Assembly (NCBI GenBank): GCA_002448305.1
Contig: DJWY01000011.1
Location: 1-5,613, forward strand
Direction of reading: 5' to 3'
Source: Selenomonadales bacterium UBA7018
Lineage (GTDB): Bacteria; Bacillota; Negativicutes; Selenomonadales; Selenomonadaceae
DNA: 5,613 nucleotides
Part shown: positions 5,168-5,613 of the stretch, piece after piece
Layout: every line of letters begins with the position of its first letter
Numbering within the stretch: the first letter of the stretch is position 1
Position numbers and translations under genes: made by a program
Notes under the pieces: generated by a model
What the model saw: only the letters and a program-made list of their open reading frames with translations
Database searches by the model: none
Told to the model about the DNA's origin: nothing

Positions 5168-5613
5168 ATGTCTTTCAAGTGGAAAAAGTTTTTTAAACGG
5201 CTCAGTGTCGGGTTGTGCGGCGTATTTGCGGCGGGCGTATTGTTCGCGGGTTGTGGCGGAGGCGACAGCGGCAGTTCTTCTCAAGGCGGCGACCCCAACG
5301 TCCTGAAAGTCGGCGTCACGAACTTTGCCGACACTTTGGAACCGACGCAAAACTATTTCGGCTGGGTTGTTATGCGCTACGGTCTGGGCGAATGTTTGAC
5401 GAAGTTTGATGAGAAGATGAATATTCAACCGTGGCTCGCCGAAAGTTGGCAGGTCAGCGACGACCATTTAACTTGGACTTTTAAAATTCGCGATAACGTA
5501 AAATTTTCCAATGGCGTTGCGCTCACTGCCGAGGCAGTCAAAAATTCAATCGAACGCGCATTTGCAAAGAACAATCGTGCCGCGACTTTCTTCGAGTATG
5601 AATCAATCACGGC
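5168..5613 (+). CDS. Extracellular solute-binding lipoprotein, family 5 (NikA/DppA/OppA-like), partial
   Basis: The N-terminal 148 residues of a substrate-binding protein run off the right edge; full-length family members are about 500-550 residues. The start MSFKWKKFFKRLSVGL is a basic n-region followed by a hydrophobic stretch and the lipobox LFAGC (25-29). Cys29 is therefore the predicted lipidated residue, and a Gly/Ser-rich linker follows. The mature part begins VLKVGVTNFADTLEPT and contains PWLAESW, LTWTFKIRDNVKFSNG and LTAEAVKNSIERAF, the standard SBP_bac_5 N-terminal pattern. The segment around TWTF and VKFSNG resembles NikA-type proteins. It lies 23 bases after the second permease in the same direction and so belongs to the same riboswitch-controlled operon, where it would capture the substrate outside the membrane. 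Ligand residues lie mostly beyond the window. The ATPase genes are not seen and would be expected further right. Confidence 0.9.
   Translation, partial: MSFKWKKFFKRLSVGLCGVFAAGVLFAGCGGGDSGSSSQGGDPNVLKVGVTNFADTLEPTQNYFGWVVMRYGLGECLTKFDEKMNIQPWLAESWQVSDDHLTWTFKIRDNVKFSNGVALTAEAVKNSIERAFAKNNRAATFFEYESIT

Noticed and set aside
1..5613. CRISPR array, tRNA, rRNA or insertion sequence
   Set aside because: No regularly spaced repeats, no tRNA-like cloverleaf or rRNA sequence, and no transposase frame or terminal inverted repeats were seen on either strand.

Overview
This window holds two divergent gene groups separated by a non-coding leader of about 540 bases. On the left, the minus strand carries a large MobA/MobL-family (MOBQ) relaxase and, downstream of it, the start of a small unrecognised gene that runs off the left edge. 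On the right, the plus strand carries a cobalamin riboswitch followed by the first three genes of an Opp/Dpp/Nik-type ABC uptake operon: two permeases and the start of a lipoprotein solute-binding protein. The last gene runs off the right edge.

The host looks like a bacterium of the Firmicutes side. Promoters are near-consensus sigma-A type, ribosome binding sites are strong GGAGG types, two genes start with TTG, base composition is moderately AT-rich, and the binding protein is lipid-anchored. The combination of a long MobA/MobL protein with a B12-controlled Nik/Dpp-type operon makes me think of the Negativicutes (Selenomonas/Phascolarctobacterium relatives). That placement is an impression, not something proven by the sequence.

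Layout: 1-239 (minus) is a partial unknown gene with its own RBS and a near-consensus promoter at 370-398. Positions 240-563 are intergenic and contain that promoter plus a perfect 10-bp inverted repeat flanked by tandem TAAGTG motifs, a candidate transfer origin. The relaxase occupies 564-2846 (minus). Positions 2847-3390 are the divergent spacer: a consensus plus-strand promoter (2948-2976), the B12 aptamer (about 3003-3168), and an expression platform with an intrinsic terminator (3228-3249). Permease 1 is at 3391-4329, permease 2 at 4326-5144 (overlapping by 4 nt), and the lipoprotein SBP at 5168 to the edge.

Working model: transcription from 2948-2976 passes through the riboswitch. When adenosylcobalamin is plentiful the leader should terminate early. 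When it is scarce the permeases and binding protein are made. A B12-repressed Nik/Dpp-type importer is best explained as a cobalt (or metal-chelate) importer feeding corrinoid synthesis, though nickel or peptide uptake cannot be excluded without the rest of the operon. The relaxase side looks like part of a mobilizable element or a remnant of one, and its right-hand boundary may lie in the short stretch between 2847 and 2947.
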